DNA from: Rhodoferax sp. PAMC 29310
GTDB lineage: Bacteria > Pseudomonadota > Gammaproteobacteria > Burkholderiales > Burkholderiaceae_C
Assembly: GCF_017948265.1 (NCBI RefSeq)
Contig: NZ_CP072852.1
Span: 1,426,001-1,490,000 of the forward strand
Direction of reading: 5' to 3'
DNA length: 64,000 nt
In this document: piece after piece, positions 37,241-46,272 of the stretch
Position numbering within the stretch: position 1 is the stretch's first letter
How the letters are laid out: every line of letters starts with the position of its first letter
The notes under the pieces: generated by a model
What the model was told of the DNA's origin: nothing
What the model saw: the letters and a program-made list of their open reading frames with translations, nothing else
The model's database searches: none
Translations under genes and position numbers: made by a program

Positions 37241-37810
37241 CTATTTAGAGAGAAGAAGTTTGGCCAACTCGGTCTCTGGCATCAAGTGAATGCCCTCTGC
37301 TTTGGCAAACTGGCGCGCACTGTCGCTGACCAAACCAAGCGCAATGTAAGTGCAGCCCCGCGCCTCCTGCGCCTCTTTGGCCACAAGCAAGGCCTTCAAC
37401 CCGTCCACCCCGTGATTAGCCGCTTTCCACCGCTTGCAACTCACCAGCGTGACTTGCCCGGCTTTGCTCAACTGGAAATCAGCGGCCGTGCCATTCAGTT
37501 TTTCAACGGTATAGCCCTGGCGGGCGTACCCCTGCTCCACTCGCGCCGAAAAATCTCGCCACGACAGACTCGCCGCTTGCGCCAGGGACTCGCTCACCTG
37601 GGCACCACTGGGCTGGCCCTGCTGCCGCCACGCTGCCATGACCGCAATGACCAAAAACGGCAAGGATCCCATCACGCCGAATGGCACGTATTCCTTGGGC
37701 AGCAAAGCGCCTGACAACAGGAAAAATGCGCCCACTACCAACATGCTCACCCACCAAGGCTTGCGCAGAAGAATTGCAAAAATTGAGTTTTCTGCCATCT
37801 TGAATTTCAT
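37241..37810 (-). CDS. Membrane-anchored Mrr-like restriction-endonuclease-fold protein
   Basis: A 189-residue protein. Two hydrophobic helices come first (WWVSMLVVGAFFLLSGALL and VMGSLPFLVIAVMAAW). A soluble domain follows whose order matches the Mrr/RecB-like nuclease fold: LSWRDFSARVEQGYARQGYT, then NGTAADFQLSKAGQVTLVSCKRWKA, with Asp and C-K-R in the place of the D-(Q/E)xK core, and GVDGLKALLVAKEAQEA. The first acidic residue and the K are present, while the middle acidic residue appears replaced. It may therefore be nuclease-like without full activity. It is convergent with the DUF1850 gene. Confidence 0.72.
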   Translation of the reverse strand: MKFKMAENSIFAILLRKPWWVSMLVVGAFFLLSGALLPKEYVPFGVMGSLPFLVIAVMAAWRQQGQPSGAQVSESLAQAASLSWRDFSARVEQGYARQGYTVEKLNGTAADFQLSKAGQVTLVSCKRWKAANHGVDGLKALLVAKEAQEARGCTYIALGLVSDSARQFAKAEGIHLMPETELAKLLLSK

Positions 37811-38426
37811 ATCTTTACCTTCTAAATCACTTTGAAATTGACGCCAATCGGGGCACTTCTTTGAATGTTTGATCATCCAGTCTGAATCGACGCAAAAGTC
37901 CTCAATTTACCCCGACACTCCATCCATGTGTGCCACATCCACGCTGCTTGCGCTGGCATTCCCCTGAACACTGAACTGTTGGCCGACCGGCAGTATGGCA
38001 GAGACCCACCTGCAGAAAATCGCCCTGCTCGGAGGGCTGCCTCCCGATCGATCCCGCCGACCTGTACCCTCGCTAGCGATCACCCGTTTGACCACGGCAT
38101 GTATGGGCCGAAATTCTCCAGCGCTGTCACAAAATATTGATTAAATACCGCTCCAGCCCTCGTAAAAAAACCGCAATACACTACTGAATTTATAGCATCC
38201 CGTCAAACCTGAGGAACAACCGAAATTGACGGTTGACCGAAAATGCAGGAACATCTGAGCGACTTGGTGTCGAGGCGCTGGGTCCCTCAGGAATCAGTCC
38301 AGCAAATAGCCACTGGCACCGCAATGGCAACGGCATTTCATCACCCTCGCTCGACGTGCAATTGTCAATGGTGATGTCACTTCTGTTAAAACGCTGGTTC
38401 ACTACTTATTGCGAACGATCTATCTC
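37811..38426. other. Non-coding region before the methyltransferase
   Basis: About 600 bp with no gene I can support; the short frames in it lack ribosome-binding sites and family-like sequence. Both divergent promoters must lie here. The stretch at 38120-38200 is A/T-rich (atattgattaaatacc) and is the best promoter candidate for the methyltransferase. Confidence 0.4.
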
Positions 38427-39659
38427 ATGTTTAATTCCCCCGCCGGCGCAACGCTGGAACCCGCTGCCACCCCACCCCACCCGGTGATCCACTGGCTTGA
38501 AGCGGGCGAGGATTGCTCGGCCCGCTGGCGCTCAGAGCGCGGCTCCCTGCCCCCGAAAAAAGTCGTTTTAGCCGACGACACCATGACCGCTGACAATGCT
38601 TATCGTCTGGCGTGCGAAGGCACTTACATGCTTTGGCGCGGGGATTTTCACAATGCCCGCCAGTTGCTGCAGGCCTTGGCCCGCCGGATTGAGAACACCC
38701 CTGCTCGCAAACGCAAAAAGGCCGCCCAGGTGGTGCCCGCCAACGACGTATTCAACCGTTACCGCTTGGCCCAATCTCAACGCGCCCGCCTGCTCAACAC
38801 CCTGTTGGTGCCATTTGACGCTGACTACACTGTGCCATTGCGCCGAGCGCCTGACGTCAAGCAAGCCTGCACCGCTGTCTGGGGCGCGCCTGGCGACGCT
38901 GCAACGCCGTCGGTAGCGTCTTTGCGAGAGCTGTTGGGGATTACCAGTTCGGCCGAGTGGCGACGTGTGGGAGTCGAGATCCCTGAGCTGGGCGAAGGCC
39001 CGAACAACCGCATCTTTCCACACTACGGAGTCTTTTCTCCCGTGCGTGGCGAATACATCAAGCTAGTGGCCAGCGCCCACGTGCCCAAGCACGTGGCGGG
39101 GCAAGATGCCTTGGTGGCGTTTGACATCGGCACCGGCACCGGCGTGTTGGCCGCAGTCCTCGCACAGCGGGGTGTGACCAAAGTCATTGCTACCGACCTG
39201 GAGCCCCGCGCTTTGGTCTGCGCCCGAGAAAACCTCTTGCAACTCGGCCTTGAGCACAAGGTGGAGCTGGTCCAAGCCAACCTTTTCCCAGAGGGCCGCG
39301 CCGCCATTGTGGTGTGCAATCCCCCTTGGCTCCCGGCCCGTCCCAGCACACCGATTGAGTATGCGGTGTACGACGAAGGCAGCCGCATGCTGATGGGCTT
39401 TCTGAAAGGTTTGCCTGATCACTTGACCCCCAAGGGCGAAGGTTGGTTGATTTTGTCAAACTTGGCCGAACACCTGGGGCTGCGCATCCGCGATGAACTG
39501 CTGGCCGCCTTCGAGGCGAACGGATTGCGCGTCGTGAGCCGTATCGACGCCAAGCCATTGCATGCCAAGCTTGGCGACGAGTCAGACCCCTTGCATGAGG
39601 CGCGGACCAAAGAGGTCACTTCGCTCTGGCGCCTCGCAGTCATCAAGGCGACACAGTAA
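38427..39659 (+). CDS. Class I SAM-dependent methyltransferase with NPPW motif
   Basis: A 410-residue protein. The C-terminal half is a Rossmann methyltransferase: motif I is AFDIGTGTGVLAAVLAQRG near residue 235, the acidic residue is in VIATDLEPRALVC, and motif IV is VVCNPPWLPARPS. NPPW/NPPY marks enzymes that methylate an amide or exocyclic amine, such as HemK/PrmC, RlmF/RlmG and N6-adenine methylases. The N-terminal 190 residues are predicted to hold a separate module (ADNAYRLACEGTYMLWRGDF, KRKKAAQVV) that could bind the target. I cannot assign the substrate. The ATG at 38427 is six codons inside the frame. Confidence 0.82.
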   Translation: MFNSPAGATLEPAATPPHPVIHWLEAGEDCSARWRSERGSLPPKKVVLADDTMTADNAYRLACEGTYMLWRGDFHNARQLLQALARRIENTPARKRKKAAQVVPANDVFNRYRLAQSQRARLLNTLLVPFDADYTVPLRRAPDVKQACTAVWGAPGDAATPSVASLRELLGITSSAEWRRVGVEIPELGEGPNNRIFPHYGVFSPVRGEYIKLVASAHVPKHVAGQDALVAFDIGTGTGVLAAVLAQRGVTKVIATDLEPRALVCARENLLQLGLEHKVELVQANLFPEGRAAIVVCNPPWLPARPSTPIEYAVYDEGSRMLMGFLKGLPDHLTPKGEGWLILSNLAEHLGLRIRDELLAAFEANGLRVVSRIDAKPLHAKLGDESDPLHEARTKEVTSLWRLAVIKATQ

Positions 39660-39713
39660 GACAAAGGCCAGCCTGAGGCGGGCCTTATAGATTCAAGCCA
39701 GAATCTCCCCCCT

Positions 39714-40235
39714 ATGAAAGAACCCATGAACCCCACCATTTACAGCTCATCCATTCCCATTTTCACCCAAATGTTGGGGGGACTGCAGCAGGTGCTGAGC
39801 AAGGCTGAGGCCCACGCCGCTGACAAGAAGATCGATCCCAACGCCTTGTTGCAAGCCCGCCTGTACCCTGACATGTTTCCCTTGCTGCGCCAGGTTCAAG
39901 TGGCCACCGACTTTGCGAAAAGCGTCGCAGCCCGCCTCGCTGGCGTCGAAGTCCCAAAATTGGCTGATGACGAACAGACTTTTGCAGACCTTCAGGCGCG
40001 AATCTCCACGGTGCTGAATTTTATTGCAGGCCTTGACACGGCTCAGTTTGAGTCAGCCGCCACCCGAGAAATCGTGTCCCAGGCCGGTACGCCGAAAGAG
40101 AAGCGCTTCACGGGAAACTCCTACTTGCTCAACTATGGGCTGCCCCACTTTTTCTTTCACACCACCACCGCTTATGCCATCCTGCGGCACAACGGCGTTG
40201 AGGTCGGCAAGAAAGACTACGTCGGCACTTATTGA
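39714..40235 (+). CDS. DUF1993 family protein
   Basis: A 173-residue protein (169 from the second ATG at 39726). DUF1993 features are clear: YSSSIPIFTQMLGGLQQVLS, RLYPDMFPLLRQVQVATDF, and LLNYGLPHFFFHTTTAYAIL, which carries His residues of a DinB-like four-helix fold. Function is unknown; metal-dependent small-thiol chemistry is typical of the wider DinB fold. It stands 54 bp after the methyltransferase. Confidence 0.88.
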   Translation: MKEPMNPTIYSSSIPIFTQMLGGLQQVLSKAEAHAADKKIDPNALLQARLYPDMFPLLRQVQVATDFAKSVAARLAGVEVPKLADDEQTFADLQARISTVLNFIAGLDTAQFESAATREIVSQAGTPKEKRFTGNSYLLNYGLPHFFFHTTTAYAILRHNGVEVGKKDYVGTY

Positions 40236-40391
40236 TGATTTTCGGGATCTTGTAATCAAGGCCCACGGCTCACCGTAGCATGTTTTGGGCATAGTGGGCA
40301 CTTCAGTGTCAACATGAGGCTGGCTTGATTCTGAAGAGTCTCTCCAGCTTCGCTCTTTTGACATTGAAACTAGAACAACCCTCTATGGCCT

Positions 40392-40706
40392 ATGTCCGAC
40401 ATTGATTCACCTTCTTTGCCTGATTTTGAAAAGACCGAACCTCTACCGCTTGACGAGTTAAACCGTCAAGCGAAGATTGATCACGAATTTGGGATATTGC
40501 GAAAACACCACGCCAGAATTGCCGACTCCATCCAGCTGTTCTGGGGCTACCCCGAGTGCGACGAATTCATTCAAAAGTTGTTGTTCAACCCTGGCGATGA
40601 ATTTGTTCGAGCCCGCGCTGGATTCAAGCCTGAAGTGTTGGAAGCCATCATGAACCTGTCCAGCCTTCATGTGGCTGGTCCGAAAACCGGTCGCCCGTTG
40701 CCGTGA
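40392..40706 (+). CDS. Small hypothetical protein
   Basis: A 104-residue soluble protein, not recognised. It is acidic at the start (DIDSPSLPDFEKTEPLPLDE), then helical (ILRKHHARIADSIQLFWGYP, DEFIQKLLFNPGDEF). It lacks membrane segments and cysteine pairs other than one Cys in PECDEF. It is followed by the S4 protein gene after 48 bp, on the same strand. Real coding is supported by its fit between genes and the codon use. Confidence 0.65.
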   Translation: MSDIDSPSLPDFEKTEPLPLDELNRQAKIDHEFGILRKHHARIADSIQLFWGYPECDEFIQKLLFNPGDEFVRARAGFKPEVLEAIMNLSSLHVAGPKTGRPLP

Positions 40707-40754
40707 GCGCACAGCCCCGACACTCTATGTCGTTCCATTTCTAAGAGATCGTCC

Positions 40755-41147
40755 ATGGAGAAGCTCCGTATCGACAAATGGCTTTGGGTCAGCCGTTTCT
40801 ATAAGACGCGCAGTCTGGCCGCTGACGAAGTTGACAAGGGGCGAGTGTCTGTCAATGGCACTACCGTCAAACCAGCCAAAGAACTGAAAATTGGCGATGC
40901 CATTGAAATTCAAATCGGCGCCGTCTCACGTCGCGTGATCGTCGCCGGCCTAAGCGATAAACGGGGATCAGCGCCTGTTGCGGCGCAGTTGTTCAACGAG
41001 ACGGCAGAGTCGCAGGCCAAGCGTATTGCCGCCGCCGAGCAACGCCGGTTGGCACCAGAACCTGCGCTGAGTCTGGCGCAGGGGCGTCCGACCAAACGCG
41101 ACCGCAGAACCCTTGAAAAGGCCAAAGGCTGGCAAGCACCTGAATAG
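40755..41147 (+). CDS. hslR: S4-domain RNA-binding heat-shock protein 15-like
   Basis: A 130-residue protein with an S4 RNA-binding domain at the N-terminus: LRIDKWLWVSRFYKTRSLAA then VDKGRVSVNGTTVKPAKELK and KIGDAIEI. The C-terminal tail is basic (GRPTKRDRRTLEKAKGW), as in Hsp15, which in E. coli binds free 50S subunits carrying nascent chains. It is convergent with manC. Confidence 0.88.
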   Translation: MEKLRIDKWLWVSRFYKTRSLAADEVDKGRVSVNGTTVKPAKELKIGDAIEIQIGAVSRRVIVAGLSDKRGSAPVAAQLFNETAESQAKRIAAAEQRRLAPEPALSLAQGRPTKRDRRTLEKAKGWQAPE

Positions 41148-41231
41148 TGCTTGATGATGTGTCAAACTTGGTACCTGAGCAGCTTGACCCAGACTGACGG
41201 AGCGCTCTTCTGCCCCGCGTCATCCCGAGCG

Positions 41232-42671
41232 CTACTTCACCCGGCCGTAAGTGTCCTCAAGTCGGACAATGTCATCCTCGCCCAAATACGAGCCTGACTG
41301 AACCTCAATGATCTCGAGCGGAACTTTGCCCGGATTGGCCAACCGATGTACCTGACCCAACGGAATATACGTACTTTGGTTTTCAGTGAGCAACAAGACC
41401 TGCTCACCATTCGTTACCTCAGCGGTGCCACTCACCACAATCCAGTGCTCAGCGCGGTGATGGTGCATCTGAAGACTGAGAGTCGCCCCGGGGTTCACCA
41501 CAATGCGTTTAACCTGGAAGCGTGGTCCTGAATCGACACTGTCATAGGCACCCCACGGGCGCGCCACGCGGCGATGGTGACGCGCCTGCGGAACACCTTT
41601 GGCATCAAGCTGGGCGACCACGGCCTTGACTTGCTCCGCATGCCCCACTTCAGCCACCAGCAGCGCATCTGCAGTGTCAATAATCAGAAGATTATGCGTT
41701 CCAAGTGCAACAACCGGCCGATGCGGCGCATGAATGTAAGTGTCTTTGGCATCGACGGTGTACCCCTGCCCATGCACCCGATTGCCCGCACCATCCGCTT
41801 CAGAGAGTTCAGCAACAGCATTCCAGCTCCCCACATCGCTCCACGCTGACGCGAAAGGAATTACCACCACTTGAGCCGATTGGGCGGCTTTTTCCATCAC
41901 CGCGTAATCGATGCTCTCAGATCGGCATTGCGCAAATGAAGGCTCGTCCAGACGGATAAACTCACCGTCCACCGTTTGCTGGGCCACCGCAGCTTGGCAG
42001 GCCGCCAATATGTCGGATGCATAAGTACTCAGGGCCGCGATCAAAGTGCGAGCCTCGCACAGAAAGATTCCCGCATTCCAATAATTACCGCCCGCCAAGA
42101 GCAATTCTTGTGCACGGGCAGCGTTGGGTTTCTCAATAAAGCACTGAACGCCAAAAGCGCCATCCTGCCCCGGCACTTCCTTTCCCTGCTGTATGTACCC
42201 GTAGGCGGTGCTGGGATAGGTCGGTTGCACCCCAAAAGTGACAATAGAACCCGCCCTCGCCGCAGCGACGCCGCCGCGAATAGTGGCGTTGAATGCCTTG
42301 CCATCAGGAATATGGTGATCCGCAGGTAAAAAAACCAACAAAGCGTCAGGTTGCGCATTGAGCGCCGCAACGGCCATGGCGGCAGCCGTGTTTCGAGCGA
42401 CGGGTTCCAGCAGAATACTTGCCTGCGTCAGAGCAGTATTGACACTTTCCTGCACCAAGAACCTGTGTTCTTCGCTGGCCACAATGGTTGTCTTTGATCC
42501 CAACAAACGGGCACGCTCCAGGGTGAGTTGGAGCAAGCTCTTGCCATCCACCAAAGGAACGAATTGTTTGGGCAACGCTTGACGCGACAATGGCCACAAA
42601 CGGGTTCCACTACCTCCGCACATGACAACCGGAACGAATTGCTGAGCCGCATCATTGGCGTTTTTATTCAT
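41232..42671 (-). CDS. manC: Mannose-1-phosphate guanylyltransferase / mannose-6-phosphate isomerase
   Basis: A 479-residue bifunctional enzyme making GDP-mannose for surface polysaccharide. The nucleotidyltransferase domain has VMCGGSGTRLWPLSRQALPK near the start and the pyrophosphorylase FIEKP motif in VQCFIEKPNAARA. The C-terminal cupin isomerase domain has PGATLSLQMHHHRAEHWIVV. AAGGAGG stands before the ATG at 42671. The IS3 element ends 82 bp upstream, so the native promoter may be altered or replaced. Confidence 0.93.
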   Translation of the reverse strand: MNKNANDAAQQFVPVVMCGGSGTRLWPLSRQALPKQFVPLVDGKSLLQLTLERARLLGSKTTIVASEEHRFLVQESVNTALTQASILLEPVARNTAAAMAVAALNAQPDALLVFLPADHHIPDGKAFNATIRGGVAAARAGSIVTFGVQPTYPSTAYGYIQQGKEVPGQDGAFGVQCFIEKPNAARAQELLLAGGNYWNAGIFLCEARTLIAALSTYASDILAACQAAVAQQTVDGEFIRLDEPSFAQCRSESIDYAVMEKAAQSAQVVVIPFASAWSDVGSWNAVAELSEADGAGNRVHGQGYTVDAKDTYIHAPHRPVVALGTHNLLIIDTADALLVAEVGHAEQVKAVVAQLDAKGVPQARHHRRVARPWGAYDSVDSGPRFQVKRIVVNPGATLSLQMHHHRAEHWIVVSGTAEVTNGEQVLLLTENQSTYIPLGQVHRLANPGKVPLEIIEVQSGSYLGEDDIVRLEDTYGRVK

Positions 42672-42752
42672 GTAATTTTCCTCCTTGAAGACCGCGCAGG
42701 CTATCACACAGTCAGTGACAATCTTGTTGCCGCCAGCCGAAAACTAGTCATC

Positions 42753-44370
42753 TGGGGGTGCGGACAATAACCTGGACTACTTGGAGGTAGTTCATGTATT
42801 CATACGAAGAGCGAATTCGAGCCGTCAAGCTCTATGTCAAGCTCGGTAAACGTACCGGACCGACCATTCGGCAGTTGGGCTATCCAACAAAGAATTCACT
42901 CAAGGGTTGGTATCGAGAGTACGAACGGGATCGGGACTTGCAGGTGGTGTATACCCGATCCAGGGTGAAGTACACGGCTGAGCAAATCCAAGTGGCGGTT
43001 CAGCATTACCTGGACCACGATCGTTGCATGGCCTCCACCATGAGGGCACTGGGATACCCATGCAGGGAGTTGCTCACTGAGTGGATTGACGAATTGCATC
43101 CGGAAGTTCGACCGCGTATCGTGGGGCGTGCACCGAATGTTCAGCACCCTCAGGATCTAAAGAAAGCCGCAGTGGTTGAGCTGTGCACCAGGACGACCAA
43201 CGCTTTAGCCGCTGCCCAATCAGTGGGAGTGTGCCGGCCTACGTTGTACAACTGGAAGAATCAACTACTTGGTCGAGAGGCCTCAGCATCCATGAAGCGG
43301 CACAAAGATTCTGGGCCAATCCCCAAACAGAAAGACCTCACAGAATTGCAGCAGCACGTCACACTGCTTGAACGTGACATCCGGCGCTTGCAGCTTGAAC
43401 ATAACCTACTGAAGAAGGCCAATGAACTGTTAAAAAAAGGCCTGGGCGTCGCCCCGCAGCACCTGAGCAATCGGGAGAAGACCCTGCTGGTTGACGCCCT
43501 GAAGCACACGTATGCACTCGCAGAGCTCCTTGGCGAACTTGACCTGGCCCGTAGCTCCTACTTTTATCACTGCGCCCGGCTAAGGAGTCCTGACAAATAC
43601 GCTGACGCTCGGGTTGCCATTGCCGATGTCTTCCAGAGCAATCACCGTTGCTACGGTTACAGGCGAATTCGTGCAGCACTTGGCCGGCGCCATCTGCATA
43701 TCTCCGAGAAAGTCGTGCAACGCTTGATGAAGCAGGAGTGCTTGGTCGTTGCCGCCAATCGAAGGCGTCGGTACGGGTCTTACCTGGGAGAAATCAGCCC
43801 TGCACCAGAGAATCTCATCAATCGGGACTTCCAGGCTGCGACCCCGAATGAGAAGTGGCTGACTGACATCACAGAGTTCCATATCCCGGCTGGGAAGGTG
43901 TATCTCTCCCCTGTGATCGACTGCTTCGATGGTTTGGTAGTCAGCTGGACCATTGGCACACGCCCCGACTCCGACTTGGTGAACACGATGTTGGATGCTG
44001 CTGTTGAGACAGTAGCCGACAGCGAAATCCGGCCTGTCATTCACTCTGATCGTGGTGCTCACTATCGCTGGCCTGGATGGCTCTCACGGGTACACAATGC
44101 AGGACTGATTCGATCGATGTCGCGCAAAGGGTGTTCGCCAGACAACGCAGCCTGCGAGGGTTTCTTCGGGGGATTGAAAACGGAGCTGTTTTATCCTCGG
44201 AGCTGGCAGGACATATCAATCGATCAATTCATCCAGGTCGTTGACTCCTACATCCGCTGGTATAACGAAAAGCGCATCAAGATCTCCCTTGGCTCACTCA
44301 GTCCCATTGAATATCGGGCGAGCCTCGGAATCACGGCATAAACCAGTCCAAGTTTTACGCCGCACCCCCA
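42753..44370 (+). mobile_element. IS3-family insertion sequence
   Basis: A 1618-bp element. The left end TGGGGGTGCGGACAATAACC (42753) and the right end, read on the minus strand, TGGGGGTGCGGCGTAAAACT (from 44370), are imperfect inverted repeats: 11 identical bases then scattered matches. One transposase gene fills it. Flanking bases are atc on the left and ggt on the right, so no target duplication is seen. A deletion beside the element is likely, because the helicase on its right is cut mid-gene and no left remainder exists. Confidence 0.88.
42794..44341 (+). CDS. IS3-family transposase
   Basis: A 515-residue single-frame transposase. The N-terminal helix-turn-helix is IRAVKLYVKLGKRTGPTIRQ, a coiled-coil leucine-zipper region is QHVTLLERDIRRLQLEHNLL, and the integrase-like core carries the DDE triad: D in WLTDITEFHI, D in VIHSDRGAHY, E in ACEGFFGGLKTEL. 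The end is the typical VVDSYIRWYNEKRIKISLG. Most IS3 elements need a frameshift between orfA and orfB; here they are continuous. It appears intact. Confidence 0.92.
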   Translation: MYSYEERIRAVKLYVKLGKRTGPTIRQLGYPTKNSLKGWYREYERDRDLQVVYTRSRVKYTAEQIQVAVQHYLDHDRCMASTMRALGYPCRELLTEWIDELHPEVRPRIVGRAPNVQHPQDLKKAAVVELCTRTTNALAAAQSVGVCRPTLYNWKNQLLGREASASMKRHKDSGPIPKQKDLTELQQHVTLLERDIRRLQLEHNLLKKANELLKKGLGVAPQHLSNREKTLLVDALKHTYALAELLGELDLARSSYFYHCARLRSPDKYADARVAIADVFQSNHRCYGYRRIRAALGRRHLHISEKVVQRLMKQECLVVAANRRRRYGSYLGEISPAPENLINRDFQAATPNEKWLTDITEFHIPAGKVYLSPVIDCFDGLVVSWTIGTRPDSDLVNTMLDAAVETVADSEIRPVIHSDRGAHYRWPGWLSRVHNAGLIRSMSRKGCSPDNAACEGFFGGLKTELFYPRSWQDISIDQFIQVVDSYIRWYNEKRIKISLGSLSPIEYRASLGITA

Positions 44371-46269
44371 GGTGGCCAGTATTCGATTGGCGCCAACACG
44401 GCGAATGCGCCCATTGCGCTGAACTGTGCGGATCGGGCTGGTATCAAGTTCATAGTGAATCAAATGGCGGCAATAGTTATGCAGGTCAATGCCTTCGGAC
44501 AACTTGTCGATGACCACAAGCACGTCCGGGCCAAATGGGCTGCCAAACACCCTGATCACGGTGTCTGGCTGTTATTGCGCATGAATAAGTCCGCATTAGC
44601 TTTGGGTTCACAAACACCCAACACCCGACCTGTCGCATTTTTTCCGGTGGCGCCTGGCATCAATTCGGGATAGATGTCCGCATCGCGCAACACCCCTATG
44701 CAAGACTTTGACTTCAACAGCTCCTGAAAAAGGCTGAGTGCAGCGTTCGCAATGGTTTCTTCGGGATGGTGGCGTGCGTGCTGCTCGGTCAATGCTTTCA
44801 ACAATGCCGTGCTTGAGCGCGGGGTGCTGTTGAACCAGCTTTGCGTTTGGGCGCGAATCATGTCCGAGCCCAGCCAGTCGATGAACGTATCGCGCAGATT
44901 GGGGTTTTGTTTCGCTGCGTCCAAGTCTACGAACACGTGTTGCCAGGCTGTTTCCCACACTGTGGCATCTAGTTTGGTCGTGGGCGACAGGGCTGGCACA
45001 AGGCCCGCCAGGCACAGGGTCAATTCCTGGGCCGTGGCAATATGGTGACAAAAAATAACCAGCTTCTCGCCTTGGTTCACGGTGGCTACCACCGCTTCGG
45101 CCACTGCAATCATCTTGGAATGTGGGCCGACCACTTTGCGTAGCTTTTTTATGTGTCGCAGATGGCTCGCCATCAGTGACTTTTTGGGTTCGCGAAGCGC
45201 TTTAATGGGCTCAACCAGACCGGCCAAGGTTTCATCATAGTGCTGCCAGCAGACGTGAAAGCGTGCATCGTTGGTGGCACCCCTAGTGTCCATGCCCGCA
45301 TCTTTTGCAATGCGCAGCAGGCGATCCATACGCAGCAGCAACTCCAGTTCGTCAGCACTGGCATGGGTGTCTGCAAGCTTCCATTCTTCACACATGCCCA
45401 GCGAAGCTTTCTCATCCGGCAAATCATCAATGCTGTGGCGGACGACTTGTTTCTGAATGGCATCAATCGCCTTCGTCGCCCTGTTTATCAGGTCTTTGGC
45501 AGTGGCATACTCTTGGCGAGAGGGCGGGGTGTGGTAAATTTTATCGAGTGCCAGGCTGAAACTTTTAACAGCAGCGTGGGCATGGCCGGAACCCACCAAA
45601 GTCAGCATCCGGTTCAACTCGGAAAGATGGATCGAAAACGGTGTCGCAGTCAGAATCAGCACCCACTTGGCTTTTTTGCTCTGAAATTTGAGAGCATCGC
45701 TAAACGCCGTGCCTTCCCCCTTGGCACTATGCGCTTCATCGACAATCAACAGGTCACATTGCAGATTGTTGCCTGCGTAAGAGTGTTTCACGACCTGAAT
45801 GGAGCCCGCTGTCAGCCGTCGGGCGGCAGCGGATTTGATACTTTTTGTGTCAATATCTTCAAAATTTGTGCCACAAATTTTGAGCAGTTCAACGTGGGAT
45901 TTGAGCTCTGCCTCCCACCGCCGCACCATCACATCGTTGGGTGCCAAAATTCGCACTTTTCGCTTTTCGCTTTTCGCTTTTCGCTTTTCGCTTTTCGCCA
46001 GCCAATCCAAACACCCACGCCACCAAAGCCGCCACCGTGGTTTTGCCCAATCCCACATCGTCTGCCAGCAGGACCCCTTTGCGCACCTCTTGACCATAGC
46101 AGCCGCCGAGCCGAGCCAGAATATCTTCAACGGTCAAAAATTAGCGCTGCGTGCTCTCAAGCGCCAGGGGTCGCTCGGTAGTTTGACTGGCATTCACATA
46201 CTTTTGCGGGTTTGACAAAAACCGCCACTGGGTTGCCGAATAGTTGCTTAGTCTATCGATAGGCATCAT
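44371..46269 (-). pseudogene. SNF2-like helicase, third gene of the Tdp1-like operon, heavily damaged
   Basis: The reading starts at ATG 46269, 3 bases after the Tdp1-like stop, giving MPIDRLSNYSATQWRFLSNP. Lesions follow in order. A TAA at 46141-46143 stops it after 42 codons. Past it, the same frame carries motif I GVLLADDVGLGKTTVAAL. The 7-bp repeat at 45957-45998 shifts the frame. The downstream frame holds motif Ia VRILAPNDVMVRRWEAEL, motif II LLIVDEAHSAKG, and motif III LILTATPFS. A one-base loss near 44565 (NNSQTP*) shifts it again. Motif V VIDKLSEGIDLHNYCRHLIH and motif VI TVQRNGRIRRVGA follow, and the IS3 element cuts it at 44371. The SPFGPDVLVV stretch before motif V fits helicases of defence systems. 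It is not expected to make a full protein in this state. Confidence 0.85.
45957..45998. repeat. Heptanucleotide tandem repeat (TTTTCGC)x6 inside the helicase gene
   Basis: Six perfect copies of TTTTCGC, 42 bp. On the coding strand it reads GCGAAAA and encodes repeated K/R/A/S/E residues. It lies in the loop between motif I and motif Ia. The upstream and downstream frames differ by one base. With five or eight copies they would join; with six they do not. Confidence 0.97.
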
Positions 46270-46272
46270 GGT

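Noticed and set aside
42750..44373. Target-site duplication around the IS3 element
   Set aside because: The flanking bases differ (atc and ggt); none was found at 2-5 bp.
45957..45998. Short tandem repeat considered as a CRISPR array or iteron set
   Set aside because: Units are 7 bp without spacers, lie inside coding sequence, and have no cas or rep gene near.
45240..46181. 313-codon plus-strand frame opposite the helicase
   Set aside because: The minus strand carries recognisable helicase motifs II and III; the plus frame crosses the 7-bp repeat and has no family-like content.
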